64,000 nt of DNA from Whalleya microplaca. Its lineage: Eukaryota > Ascomycota > Sordariomycetes > Xylariales > Xylariaceae. A program made the translations under genes and the position numbers. Position 1 is the stretch's first letter, and each line of letters opens with the position of its first letter. Positions 23,581 to 35,965 of the stretch are shown here, one piece after another. The DNA is taken from contig MU385726.1 in NCBI GenBank assembly GCA_022497155.1, forward strand, positions 372,001-436,000, given 5' to 3'. Under the pieces are notes generated by a model. The model was not told the DNA's origin and did not search any database. It saw nothing but the letters and a program-made list of their open reading frames with translations.

Positions 23581-24275
23581 AGTATGCTGCCCTTATGGGT
23601 AGTTGATGTATTCCAATATTGATAGTTTAACATTGCAATGTAAGTCGAATAGAGGATAACATGTACCCTCATGTAGTCATATAACATTCAACAATGCCAC
23701 ATATGCAAGTAATGAAAGTGAATAACAATTACCTAAGTCGGAATGGTGAGCTACGTTCCCCCGCATTCTCCTCTGCCCCTTCTGCCCCTCAGCCCCTCGG
23801 CTCGTCGTTCCACGTCTCTTTACCCCACATCTATTGCCAGACAGACTTCCTGGCTTCCCACATGCATCGGACTTATTATGTATCCAAGCTCTGCCATACG
23901 TTAGTTTCAAGCTGGCGAATCCTCACATTGGTAAGGTTACATACGCATTTTCTAGTATACCGGGTTCTCGCAGCATGCTAGTGGCATGTTAAGTTTTAGG
24001 GTCAATCTTCTCCCAACCGTCGTGTCCGGCGCAAAGACAATTCCCGCCCTTCGCCCATCAACTGCCGGAATAGTAAATAGCTAAAGATGGTACGGAATGG
24101 AGTAGGGATGACAGAGACTTACATAAGTTCTTGAAAATATACTGGAGTCTCCTGAACGTATCGTGCCACTGTTCCATTATATTGACCATCTAATCGCCTC
24201 GCTCTCCCTTCCACTCTACTTGTTCTCTATCAGCTTTACATATATCGAACTTGTGTCTTCGTATTTGTCGTTATA
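23581..24275. other. Spacer upstream of the dioxygenase
   Basis: No gene supported. Presumed promoter and leader of the intradiol dioxygenase. The short frames on both strands around 23690-23980 have no recognisable content. Confidence 0.45.
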
Positions 24276-25440
24276 ATGGCTTCTTCTACAAACATACCGG
24301 CTCTGCTGGATCTGACGATCGATAATATAACTGAAAACACTATTCGAATCAACTCACAATGCAAGAACCAACGTCTGAAGTACTTGATGGAGCGTCTGGT
24401 TACACATCTACACGACTTCGCGCGAGAGACACGTCTTAGCACGGAAGAATGGATGGCAGCGCTCAACTTTCTAGTAGGCTGTGGCCAGATCAGCAGCGAC
24501 GTGCGCCATGTGGGTGTCACCGGGTTCTTCACTGTCGCGTACATAAAAGCTGACAGGGTTGACCAATTAGGAATTCATCCTACTGTCTGATATTATAGGC
24601 CTGTCATTGCTAGTTGATAGCATCAACCACCCGAAGCCGCCGTCATCTACCGAAGGTTCAGTGCTAGGTCCTTTCCATACACACGACGCACCCACGCTGC
24701 CCAATGGATCCAACATGGCATCAGATCCCGAAGGGGAGCCACTGCTTTGTATTTGCACCGTGAAAGACACAGCAGGGAAGCCGGTAGCGGGCGTGAAAAT
24801 CGATATCTGGGAGACGGACAGCAGCGGGCATTACGACGTGCAGCACTCCATTCGCGAAGAGCCTAGCGAGAGGTGTGTGATGATCAGCGACAATGAGGGG
24901 AAGTTCTGGTTCAGTGGAATCAAGCCTGTTAGCTATCCTATCCCGCATGATGGGCCGGTGGGTAAGCTCTTGGAGCGGCTGAACCGACATTGTTGGAGAC
25001 CTGCACATTTGCATTTCATGTTCCAGAAAGAGGGTTGGGACCACTTAATTACGTGAGTCGTCTGCTTCTCATTGTGCTTGTTTCACCTATCAATTATGCC
25101 TTATCCCGGGAGTTTCATTTTGCATGGGTAACATACTTGGGGGACACGCTGACTGACTTTAAACTATAGAGCTCTTTACATTCGTGGTGATCCATACGAG
25201 ACATCGGATGCCGTATTCGGTGTTAAACAGAGCCTTATAGTAGACTTGGACAAAGTAGACAAAGTGAAGGCAGAGAAATATGGTGTCACAGAAGGGAGCT
25301 GGTTGCTAGAACACGAATTTGTGTTGGTAACGCAAGAGGATACGGAGAAGCTTCGAGACAAGAATGCAGTTGAGGCTCTTGCCAAGTTGGGATTGCAGAT
25401 GAAGCTTGTTGACCACTTGCCTATACCTGAACTGGACTGA
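24276..25440 (+). CDS. Intradiol ring-cleavage dioxygenase (catechol/hydroxyquinol 1,2-dioxygenase type)
   Basis: Non-haem Fe(III) enzyme that opens catechol or hydroxyquinol between the two hydroxyls, feeding aromatic catabolism toward the 3-oxoadipate route. Exons 24276-24509, 24571-25052 and 25170-25440 give 328 residues. Intron 1 (61 bp, donor GTGGGT, branch GCTGAC) splices to restore EFILLSDIIGLSLLVDSINH. The N-terminal helical dioxygenase domain is residues 1 to about 110 and the catalytic beta-sandwich follows. The four expected iron ligands are all visible: Tyr166 (GHYDVQ), Tyr200 (VSYPIP), His224 and His226 (WRPAHLHF). No signal peptide, so cytosolic. It stands alone with no ring-hydroxylase or muconate/maleylacetate gene beside it. 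Catechol versus hydroxyquinol preference cannot be fixed from sequence by eye. Confidence 0.93.
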
Positions 25441-26135
25441 ACAGATGCTTAGAAACTTAATTATTGACACCAAATGTATGATACTATATTACGAACCCGG
25501 GCGTTACCTGGAGATTGAGAAGCAGGTAGATATAAGTTCCCCTACTGAAAAGTGGCCATGTTCTAGTTATCAATGGCTATCACTACGTATGCCTGAGACT
25601 AGATTGATAAACCAGTCCAGTGATCTTCCATTCAGTATAAAACTCCATTACCAATAACTACACGCAACCGCCTGCTGAATATCTGATCATACCGACTATG
25701 TTACTCCCTGGCTTGAACACCCACCTTGTAACGTAGCGATCCTCAGAATACCGGGAATCTCTGATGGAAACCGAGGCTGACAGAGGAATCATCTGGTGAT
25801 CCAAGATTCAGCTTAGTCCTTAGTATTTCTCTTCACTCTTCATTTATTACCCCAAACAATTAGTGTCGCTTAAACCAAATTCGTTGGAATAGCTAACTTA
25901 AAGCTATGCCTACCTATCCTTGGAGTCTATTACACGGGACTCAGACTTTAGATCGGCATCCTATTACTCTTGAATTGAGTTCTTCAACAGAGAGACAGCA
26001 GAGGTTTTACGCCTCAGCCTGCAGGAGGATCAACATCTCACCACGCTAGTATATCTCAGAAAGTGAGCTTTAAAGACAAAGAATCCGGACGACACTCAAT
26101 CCGACCTATAATATGTAGTCATACATGCCTATCCG
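25441..26135. other. Spacer between convergent genes
   Basis: The dioxygenase (plus) and CCDC97-like gene (minus) converge here, so this holds two 3' regions. No further gene or structure was seen. Confidence 0.5.
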
Positions 26136-27009
26136 TTAGAAATCCTGAACCCCCGTCTCGCCCTCAAGCGTCCCCTCCGCCGGTCTTCCACTATCTGTAG
26201 CCTTACTACCATCCCACGCAGGTTCCTCATCATCGAACCAGGCATCCTCCTGCTCGCGCCGCTCAATGACATCCAAGTCATCATTCTCGTCCACGGGCGC
26301 GTACTCGAAATCCTCATCCCGCCCCAGCACGAACCGGCGGCGGAGGAACCCCTCCCAGCGCTCGCGCCCCTCGTCCTTACTCTCCGGCTGTTGCGGCGTC
26401 TTGCCATTGTGCCGGGACTCCAGCGCCCCCGCGAACTCCCCGATGAACACGTCGCCGTCGCGCGCGGACGCACATAGCGTCGGCGCGGAGGAGGAGGCGG
26501 AGGCCAGGTGCGCGTCCTCGGGGTGCGCGACCAGGTGCGAGAGCTTCGCTTCCCCGCGCAAAAGGTCGACTTCGAGGACCCGCGAGTACCCCTTCGCGCG
26601 CCCCTCTTTCTCCCGCTCTTCGGCGGATTGGAAGCGCCGGATTAATGCATCGTAGAGGAGGGGATCTGGGGGCCGGTCAGTGAACGGAGTGCACGGTGTT
26701 GATGAGGGTTCATATGGGGCGTTTCATGAGAGTGAGAGAGCTGTATTCGTTCTATCTAGACTGAAAATGAAATTGGTGGGACGAGGAGACACGGGGGTGA
26801 TGGGATAAGATGAGCGGAAAATGCTCACCCGCGAGCTCGTGCTCCAGCGAGTCGAAGTACTTGGGGTTCCGATCTAGATACTCGCGCCGCCGGTTCTGGA
26901 TCCGAATCTGTGCTGAATGGGCCGGCGACTTCGGCGGGCGCGGCTGGGGCTTCACGTACGCGGTGATAGGAGACGACGGGCGCTCTGCACCGTTGGTCCC
27001 GGCGGCCAT
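26136..27009 (-). CDS. CCDC97-like (CCD97 C-terminal domain) protein
   Basis: Exons complement 26829-27009 and 26136-26665 are joined across a 163-bp intron (donor GTGAGC, acceptor CCCCAG) and give 236 residues. The frame is continuous as EHELA|DPLLYDALIRRFQSAEEREK. N-terminal part: Pro-rich start, then IRIQNRRREYLDRNPKYFDS, the helical opening of the family. C-terminal part: RRRFVLGRDEDFEYAPVDEN, then the acidic DAWFDDEEPAWDG tail typical of the CCD97/DUF2052 domain. The animal homologue associates with the SF3B part of the U2 snRNP (family knowledge), so a nuclear splicing-related role is inferred. The coding sequence is clearly GC-richer than the flanks. Confidence 0.85.
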
Positions 27010-27484
27010 GGGTGCTGAGATACGGCAGTGCCGTACCGGATACCGTTCTAAACTTGCCAAACAATACCCGGCTCGGGCGGAAGCATTTCAATGAACGCAG
27101 GTATCCACTTCTTAGCGCATCTGGGTATAACCCTTGAGTTTGTGGGTTGGCGTGAAAAGGGAAAGAAGATGCAGCAGGTTTTGGTTGGATGATGTCTTTC
27201 CTAACCCAGCTCCACCTGCGGCCGGTGTCATACATGCATTTATGACGACTGACCCGATTGGCCCCGCAATATAGCCAAAGCCGGATCGGACTTGGACGGC
27301 ACTGGTACGTTCTTTAGGTTGCTAACAAAAGTACCTTGAAATAATCGGTGCCTTAACGGAATGGAACTAGCAAGGAATGGTGTATGTGGCCAATTGGAAA
27401 TACCTAGGTACGGTACCTACCTAGGAGGCAGGTATGTAAGGGTTATATTTCAAAACAAGACACCTTCCTCCCAGCCGGAGCAGC

Positions 27485-27560
27485 AAGGCCTATTGGCCGA
27501 GTGGTAGCTTGGCTTGCGATAGATAAATCTAGAATTTAACTCCGGGTTTTCGGGGGTCTC
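27485..27560 (+). pseudogene. tRNA-Leu/Ser-like relic or SINE head
   Basis: TGGCCGAGTGG at 27494-27504 is a perfect tRNA A box of the Leu/Ser type. About 40 bases downstream CGGGTTTTCGGGG is a degraded B box. A T7 tract (about 27602-27608) follows, as a polymerase III terminator would. The stems do not fold into a clean tRNA, so a decayed gene or tRNA-derived SINE is likelier than an active tRNA. Confidence 0.3.
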
Positions 27561-27652
27561 TGTGCGCGTAAGTCCCATGGGGGGGCCTCAGATAACCCTG
27601 CTTTTTTTGTCAGTATTTTAAAGGTCACCTATTTAAGTCCACCATTTCCCTC

Positions 27653-27676
27653 TTTTTTTTTTTTAAAAAAAAAAAA
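27653..27676. repeat. T12A12 palindromic homopolymer tract
   Basis: Twelve T followed directly by twelve A, a perfect inverted repeat with no loop. It lies in the spacer between the CCDC97-like and ENA genes. Could be a retroelement tail junction or simple slippage; also prone to assembly or sequencing length error. Confidence 0.85.
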
Positions 27677-28508
27677 GGAAACATGAAGGGACTTTTACAA
27701 ATTGGTTATTATATATTTAACTTTATCTGCCTATGCTGGAAACCGTTTCTGCCCCTGAAACCCACAAATATGGTTAGACCATCACCACTTAAAGACTTCG
27801 GTAGACTATATAGCTAATGTAAGGGTTTTATCCTGCTGAATAATGGCTATTTATTTCATTCCTATGCATATTATTCTCATCTTAACAAGCGATGATGGTT
27901 TGCTGCATCGGCCTTCGAATACAATGAGAGATACAGGAGTAGATGCGGAAACTATGTACGTGTGCTGATGTACATGCTGTTCATTGATAAAAGGATCGGG
28001 TGCGTACAGTTATCTGGGTTGTCTCCGGAGGGGGTGGGTTGCGGAGAACATGAGGCTTGATGATATGGATTAGGCGATGAGATCGGGTGTTGCTTGATAC
28101 AGCAGCATCAATGGAGGCCATGAAGATCAATTGATATATCTTGGAATATCTGATAATCCTAACTGTGTAATGGTCTGATGCTAATGGTAATCTAAAAGAG
28201 TGACTATAGAAACGAATGTTATCTTGTTCTAATGCCTTCCAGATTGGCACAGTAATGACCTGTTGCATGTTCAGCGAAGTACCCCGCCCACAGATGTTGA
28301 TATCAATTTGGTAATGACTGCTACGATTCCGTAAACGAAACCGTCTTCCCCAACAGGCCAGCAACTCAACTAATCGCTCTTCCTTTTTATCCTCATTTCT
28401 ATGCCTGTCCTCTAAAGCCTTCACCCCATGAGTCCTCAGAACTCTCTGAACCCTTAACCACTTACCCTCCTCTCCCACCAACCTTAGGGGCTTCCCGCCC
28501 CTTTGTAG

Positions 28509-31500
28509 TCATTGGCGTTCCTGGTCAATGGCTTGGCTCTCAAGATGATCACCTGGGAAGTCAAGGTACTCGGCAAAAGCACGATGTTCGATGTCCACGT
28601 CCTTCCAAGTAACCCCCGTCTGTCTGCGGAACATATGTCTAAAGTACACTCGCTTGGCCCACTTCCAGCTCTCGACGCCGCCAAAGAACAGCCCGGCGCT
28701 GACGAAGACGATACCCCACTCCCAGGAGATGCCGATGTGTTTGAAGACGATGGTGTTGAGACCTGGGATGTACAGCGCTGGGAATAAGGTAAGGAAGCCG
28801 AACATGATGGCCCAGAATAGGAACTTGTTGCGCCAAATATCATGAATCCATTGTGTGACTAGCGCTTCAGATTAATAATGGTCCATTGCACAAAGTCTTA
28901 ATGGTGATTTTCAGTTGCGAATATAATACAACAGACTAACAACCCCAGGGTAGCTCGTAAAAGCCAATTGATATTCTAAACCAAGAGCATGAGCGGAGAT
29001 GAGGGAGATAGGAATATACGTACAGTATTTCTTAGAACCAGGTTGCATACGGAAGAAAGACCGCCGTCGATCGATCATCTCCCACGCCAAGAACAGCGCG
29101 AACCACGTAAGGCAAGCAAATGTTGTAGCACGAGCGCGATATACCACCTCGCAGGTGTCATTATACTCGTTATTACAGTCTCTGCCCAGATTGCCGCCGC
29201 CGAAGCGGTAGACCACTAGCGTGAAACTAGACAGGCAGAGCGCGGTGATCCAGAGCCCATAGACGACCATATCGACCAGGAACTCCATGTCGAAAATCCC
29301 TGTCTTCAAGCTCTGCGGGGGCCGGTTCATGATGTTCGGGACGGCGCGCTCGAAGCCAAGGCCCATATCGGGCATTCCGGAAGTCACCATGATGATCCAG
29401 ACAATCTCGACGGGAGCAAGCGGGAACACGGATAGGCCACGCTCGTCCTTGAACGCGAGCCCGATGAGGAGGGTGCCGGCCTGCGCGATGTTTTCCGCGA
29501 GCACATGGAGGACGAATTTCTGGATGTTGTCGAAGATGCGACGGCCTTCCTCAATCGCAGCCACGATACTAGCAAAGTTGTCGTCCGAGAGCACCACGTC
29601 CGAGGCTTCCTTCGCAACGTCGCTCCCGGCCTGTCCCATGGCGATACCCACGTCGGCCCTCCGAAGGGAGGGAGAGTCATTTACACCATCCCCAGTCTAT
29701 CTGTGTGTTAGCAAGAGTAACGATTGACCTAAAGTGCGGGGGGTTGACACCTACCATTGCGCAGAAGCGCCGACGCCGATGGAGAGCCTCGATCATTCGC
29801 ACCTTAGTATTCGGAGCACACCGAGCAATTACCAGAGGAAGGGCTGGAAGCTCGTCAACCTGATCATCAGTCAACGAGTCGAATTTGCTAGCGGTCATGA
29901 TGATCGATTCCGCAACGTCTCTCCTGATTCGCTCCATGCGGCTGGGAAGGATCCCGACCTCGATAGCGATCGCCTTTGCCGTCTCGGGATGGTCACCCGT
30001 AAGCATATGTACGGAAATACCAGCCCCATGACAACTCCGGACTGCAGAAGCTGATTCAGGACGCGGAGGGTCATAAAGTCCGATGAGACCGCGGAATATG
30101 AGATTCGATTCTACGTCAGTGCGATCGACCTCATCCCCCTTTTCTAGATGATCCTTGAAGTTCTTGCTAGCAAGGGCCAAGACCCGCAATCCCATGCTTG
30201 CTAGAGCCTCCATGTTCTTGAGGATTTCTGTACGAAACTCGCTAGTTATTCTAACTGTTTCTTCACCATCATGCTTGCAGTATTTGGTGCAGATATCGAT
30301 AACTCGTTCGACCGCACCCTTAGTGAAGACGAAGAGTTTGCCAGTGGGATTATTCTTAAAAACGACGGACATGCGCTTGACGTCAGAGTCAAACGGCATT
30401 TCCGCTATCTGGCTCCATTCTGCTTTCTCGCCCTGAGTGAAATTGAGTCTGTTCCAGTTAAAGCGCGAGGCGAATACTTGGATCGCGATCTCCGTCGGGT
30501 CACCTCGGGCAAGCCAGGTTCCATCCTTTGGCGTGACAGTCGCGAGGTTTGCGAGAGAAGTAACGTTGAGGTAGTCGGTCAATGCTCTTTTGCTATGTTC
30601 TAAGAGCTGGGCTGGGCGGAAAGCCGTGCCATTCTCAGATCCCCCCTTCTTAAAGTCAATTTCGAATGGTTGGCGAACATCAAATAGCATCTCGCCGACT
30701 GTGGGGTTGAAGGGCTCCGACGATGTATCAATAGTATAGGTTCCCAGGGCGGGGATCCATGCTCGCTTCGCAACCATCTTGCCCTGAGTTAGCGTGCCTG
30801 TTTTGTCTGAGCAAATATCTGTGACGGCACCTAATGCCTCTAGGGACTTGAGATTTCGGACTATGACATTTCGTTGCACCATGCGTTTCGTACCAGCAGC
30901 CATAGTAATCGTTAAGACAACCACCAGAGAGGCAGGAATCATGGATAAGCCAGTAGCAACTGCATAAATAATAACTTCTTGATGAGAGACGAACCGATTA
31001 GATGCAAGGACAATGATGGCACAGAGTACAGCAATTCCAAAAAGAAGTATAGCAAGCTTAGATAGCTTCCTTTGTAGAGGCGTTCCTATATTGACTCCTA
31101 AAAAGCGACCGACAGCGTCTGTGAACGTCAAGGTAAACGCTTCTAGGTAATACTGAGGTTTGGCAGAGCCGTCAGGCTTTCGCTTGACAGATCGTATTTT
31201 GGAGTCTTTCTGGCGAAGCGCCGCAGCAATAGCGCCAATCTCAGTATACGTTGCTGTAGCAAAGACAATACCCTTAGCACGGCCTTTGGTGACCGTTGAG
31301 GAGCTGAAAGCAACATTGAGTCTGTCGCCAGGGCCTGTATCATCGTTGAAGACCGCGTTCTCATCTTTTCGAACCGGTAATGATTCCCCTGTTAGGAGCG
31401 CTTCATCAGTCTCGAAATTCACCGCCTCGGTAATACTGCGATCCAAGTTAGAAGTGCCGCACGTTTGGGTTGAAGATGAGCTTTCTAAAGGCAAGCGTAC

Positions 31501-32238
31501 CGGATGTCGGCTGGAACTGTGTCGCCGGTCTTGAGCTCAACTAGGTCACCCATGACTACTTCGGCGGTTGGCACAACACTAGAGTTCCCATCACGTACAA
31601 TATTCGCCGTAGGTGAACTAAGAGAACGGAGGGAATCCATAGTCTTCTCGGCCGAGTATTCCTGGAAGAAACCGACGATAACATTGAGGAGGACTGCATC
31701 ATCATAAATCAACAATCAAATTAACCAAAAAGTCTCTAGAACTATTTGAGAGTAAACAGGAGCCCTGAGATTTGAGCTCTCGAAGGGTCGAACCTGGCAA
31801 TACTTTACCCTTAAAAATAAACGAGTACAAAAGGAAAATGGTCATTACATACTGACAGCACTAATAACACCACCTTCAATGTAGGAGCCGATACCGTAAC
31901 TCACAGCCATTGCCATAACAAGAACCTCCAAGACAGTGTTAGCATTGTCATTATTAACTTCTGCATGTGCGGCTTTTACTCACCAGAGTCATCGCATTAG
32001 CGACTTGAGCAGCAATGATCTTCCAGGCGGAGACGCCCACCGAATCTCCAATATCATTTTGTCCGAGTTCCTCCAGCCGTTGCTTTGCGACGTTGCTAGA
32101 CAGACCGTTGATGCCATGAGCACCTAGCTCGAGAATCACTTGGTCATATGTTAAAGCATGAGCCGGACGAGATAAGGGCTTGTTGGCTTGTCCTGATATA
32201 TGAACCCCAGAGTGGGCATTCTCTTGTTTTTCTGCCAT
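28509..32238 (-). CDS. ENA: ENA-type P-type Na+ (K+) efflux ATPase, 6 exons
   Basis: Plasma-membrane P-type ATPase of subfamily IID that exports Na+ (and K+) at high salt or alkaline pH. Exons complement 31984-32238, 31853-31925, 31501-31693, 29755-31435, 29024-29696 and 28509-28858 give 1074 residues, the usual length, with frame kept at all five junctions. Motifs in order: N-terminal cation-ATPase region; SAWKIIAAQVANAMTLV (first membrane helix); VGFFQEYSAEKTMDSL; actuator TGES (DEALLTGESLP); helix 4 SMIPASLVVVL; phosphorylation site SDKTGTLTQGKM with Asp about 384; nucleotide site KGAVERV; TGDHPETAKAIAIEVG; hinge TGDGVNDSPSL, restored only after removing a 58-bp intron (branch TTGCTAAC); then six C-terminal helices. 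IPASL rather than a Ca2+-pump helix 4 supports ENA over SERCA/PMR1. No regulatory neighbours. Confidence 0.96.
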
Positions 32239-35200
32239 GCTTAGCCGAGAACATGAGAAGTTCACGCAGGTAGATGGGAGCGTCAATCGAGACTACCTAT
32301 GTATAGGCAGAGAGAAACACATAGAAAGTGAATAGGCCTAATAGTAGATAACCAATGGAAATGGGAGAGGCAAAGAGAACCTATCACAGAGTATATAAGG
32401 AACTAATATCAGACCGGTATTTAGCGGTATCGCTTTTGCCACAGACAACAATACGAGAGTCGCGTGAAAGTAACACAACTTTGTGTAATATAGCAAGCAG
32501 AAGACTAGGTATTTGCCAGGCAAACATACGACCTTCGTCACTTTCTTGGCTCCATGCGTATACATGCAGCGTGGGTAACCATGTACCGTCGATAAGAGAG
32601 CAAGATCCCCCCATGGCAGAGAAGGTGTGGTGATAGGCACGAAGTTGCGGTCCCTCTCCATAGAAATAGGTGGTTCATCCACGCTTCTATAGTATCCGAC
32701 TGTCTCGATGCCATGGCTTATTTTTCATATAACAAGACTCCCCAGGCCGATGATTCATTGAGAGTCATTGAATCAAGATTCATAAGGGCGAGAAAAAAAT
32801 GAAGAAAAACGATCGGAGGTTGGCAATTGTCTAGGCATTACTAATGTGGTATGGTTCGCGGGCTGGCTGCACAGTGCACGGCTTGGTCCAACTGGCAATC
32901 ACCTCTAGGTTCGACTAGTAGGTATAGCCAAGGCAACTAACAGTGCATACGGTGACAGCCAAGGAATTCATGGATTCCACTTTGGCTTGGAGAAGTACCA
33001 GACTGGCTGGCTAGGAGTAGACCTATATGCTATCAGATCGCGTAGTGGGCTACATATAGATGCTATGCACGTGTTCCTGATATTACTGCAGTCTTGTGGG
33101 TGGCGTAGGTATCTCATCTCGGGATCTAAGGGTTGAGAAGGGAGTAGATGTGCAGGTACACATTACGTAGAAAATTGAAAGGCTAAGTAAGGCATGGGTG
33201 AGAAGAGTTGGAGGGTACTCCGAGAACGAGATACTATTACCGTGCTAGTTTATTAATCATATCAATCGAGGTGAGGAGTACTTCATTGCGTAAATCATAT
33301 GCTAAGCGCCTAGCATGCGGAGATCGTCCTGCGAACCATCGACGTCGTAAGTAAATGGCAGCCCGGGGAATAGTGATTGGATTACAACCAAGAGGCGGTT
33401 GGTTATCTAGAGCATCGATGCTTGGCTGCTTAGATGTCAATAGACCGGTGTGATAAACACTGGCGAACTGCAGTAGTCGGAGAGTACCTAGTTTGAAGAT
33501 ATGAATTTGTTGGGGCCACTGAGAAAGGACCTTACATGTAGACAATGAGGCTCTCATATCTACACTCGCTGACAAGCTTCCAGAACTTCGAAAGGAGGAG
33601 CCAAGTAAGGCTGGTAGGCCGAGAGCCGTGTTTGGTCATCCGAACCTCTTGTAGGGACGTGGCGGCAGCCCCACAAATCAACACATTTATACCTGTAGTT
33701 CCGAAAAGGGAAATATAAGTAAGCGAAGTTGCATAGTTGCATTAGCCGAGCCTCTCCTAGCTACTAATCGCCCGTAATTCAGGCCATACTACCTACGGTT
33801 TATTCTTTGTAGGTATCACAAATACTGCACATACATAGTAAATAACATGTATCGCAAAAAATGATGTGTCCTCACTGTACATGAAGACCTACTGCGTTCC
33901 ATCCATGCGTCCAGCTACATATTGACAAGATCCATTGCCAAGCGTGTCTACATTACAAAGTACGCAACATATTGTCTAAAGAGGCTAGATACGTCACACG
34001 CATATGTAGACAGACTGCTTATGTACATATCTACCGGTATGTAAGGTTGGCAATCGGGTAAGCCGGCACGTGCTTGGCATCCCGAATCGCTTCTTTCTTT
34101 CCCTTCTTGTGCATCTGCAAGATACTCAAATATTGCCATTGGAAGGCTCGTGTGAATTGGTCTGTGCGTATATCCTCCGTTTGAGACTTCATATATTTGG
34201 GTAACCATACTCAGTCTTTGTGTTCCGAATATCCTTCTTAGAAATACATACAAGCAAACTTGAGAAACAACTTGGCATGACTTGTTATCTGGAATCTCTT
34301 CCCCACGAGCCTGCACGACAGCCTGCAGCAGCAGCAAATGGCTACGCTGGATAGGCTGCCATAGGTAAGCCGCACAGTGCGTCTCAAGTCGAGTGGGGGT
34401 TCTTAGAAAGACCTCCTCCCACAAAGCTCTTCCGCCTCACTACGTCCTCTAGGTAAGCTATTGAAGCACGCGGTAGATACATACTAATCCACTGGACTAT
34501 TTTCTCCTCTTTGCTTGCAACTTAGCGCTTTCATCAGGCAACTTCGAAGTCGCGGTCGAGCTATATGCCCGGCACTATGTGCGATGTTACATTTCATGAG
34601 GCATGTATTTCTCTAGCCTTCGTCGTACAATTCGGGTGCGTTCCTTACGCACTTACACATACTGCATGTGACCGGCAGCCAATGTATGTGAGATCTGCCA
34701 CCACCTTTCAGCTCAGCTTCCCGTTCAAGTTGGCGCCAAACATCTCAAAATAAGATAGGCGGCTAGGAATAGCCCAGACTTGGCGAGGAAGACGGAGCTT
34801 CACATAGAGTATGAATCAGAAGTGTGAAGGGTTAGTAGTAAAGTACGAAGGTATGACTTATATGATCAGCAGCTAGCAGTCTCACTCTTCAAATCCGCTT
34901 CTGTCATATACATAGTCCATCTCATATCATTGCAAAATTCGCTGGAGAGCTGCTATGCCGTTGAGTCTTGATATGAAGATATCTAACAGGATCAGGCAAT
35001 AGCTGCCTATCCTTTGTGATAGCGTGTGAATCTACCTGTATACGGGTTGCCGATGACATCGTGGCTTCAACCGAACGAACACTTCTGAACTTGGGATATG
35101 AGAGTGTCCCCAAGAGGGGAGATGACTCTAAGAGTTAACAATTTGCTATCGATCTTGTAGCTCTCGAATCTCGCCAATAGGTGATATAGTATCAATGATG

Positions 35201-35965
35201 GTATTCCATATCCGGAAGTTTCCAGCGAGAATATCTGAGGAGATAACAGTAGTATGCTTCATTTCATGATTGCAGATGCCACTTCAATGGCCTTAACTAT
35301 GGACATCGTCAGTGTACCTCTAGGACTCAAGGGACACTCACAATTTTGAAGAATTTCAGTTGCCCTGGGGAACCGCACATCACTGGTTAGGCTCTAATAT
35401 GACCTCGTGATAATCTAATGCTTCTAATGATGTCAGTTACATAAAGAAGACAATGAACACTCGAATAGCCTAGCCCCGAACGTGGGTCACTGTTGGTGCA
35501 AAGGCTGACTTTTGACAAAAAAAAGATTTGATGGGAAAACATGCTTATAGACTGTTTTAATAGGACAGCGCATGTACTGCTGGTGACGCGGAGAGACATT
35601 GATTACATGGGGAGGTTGTGAATGCTCAGAGTAAGTCAGGTCTACCTGAGAGTAACCTTCATATGTGAGTTTCGATACACTTACCTAAGTACCTAGGTGT
35701 GTTAAAGATTGCGTTCATGAGAAGGGAACTGGGTTGAAACGGAAAGAAATATGAAACACAAAGCTTCTCTACACCATAATTGGACTTTAGCAAGGAAACT
35801 TAGCACAGGTAGAGTTTTGAGTTGCTTTTTGCTGATAGTAATCCTTTGTCGAATATGAACAACATCAGATCCTACCAGAGGAGTGTGATTGGTGGAGTAC
35901 GTTTGTCTTTCCGACCACAATCAGAACTCCATGGTTAGAGAGCAGTGCCTCGTGTCGGATCCCAA
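32239..35965. other. Long spacer upstream of ENA (about 3.7 kb)
   Basis: No gene supported. It should contain the ENA promoter. Minus-strand frame 33948-34424 (158 codons) is open but starts at a non-ATG codon and has no domain-like pattern. No exact TACCTAGGTA; a close TACCTAGGTG lies at 35690. No RNA gene seen. Confidence 0.45.

Larger units (their letters stand above)
27010..28508. other. Spacer with tRNA-like promoter and T/A tract
   Basis: Contains a palindrome TACCTAGGTA (27401-27410) with further CCTAGG-like half sites just after it, a tRNA-like A box (27494-27504) and a T12A12 tract (27653-27676). A minus-strand open frame at 27981-28481 runs up to the ATPase 3' end but shows no recognisable protein character. 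It is treated as 3' region of the ATPase gene. Confidence 0.45.

Noticed and set aside
27981..28481. 166-codon minus-strand open frame next to the ATPase stop
   Set aside because: No ATG-anchored domain pattern, and it overlaps the expected ATPase 3' region. Its composition is not convincingly coding.
33948..34424. 158-codon minus-strand frame in the ENA upstream spacer
   Set aside because: Begins at a non-ATG codon, has many Cys/His/Leu without pattern, and has no splice partners or recognisable family.
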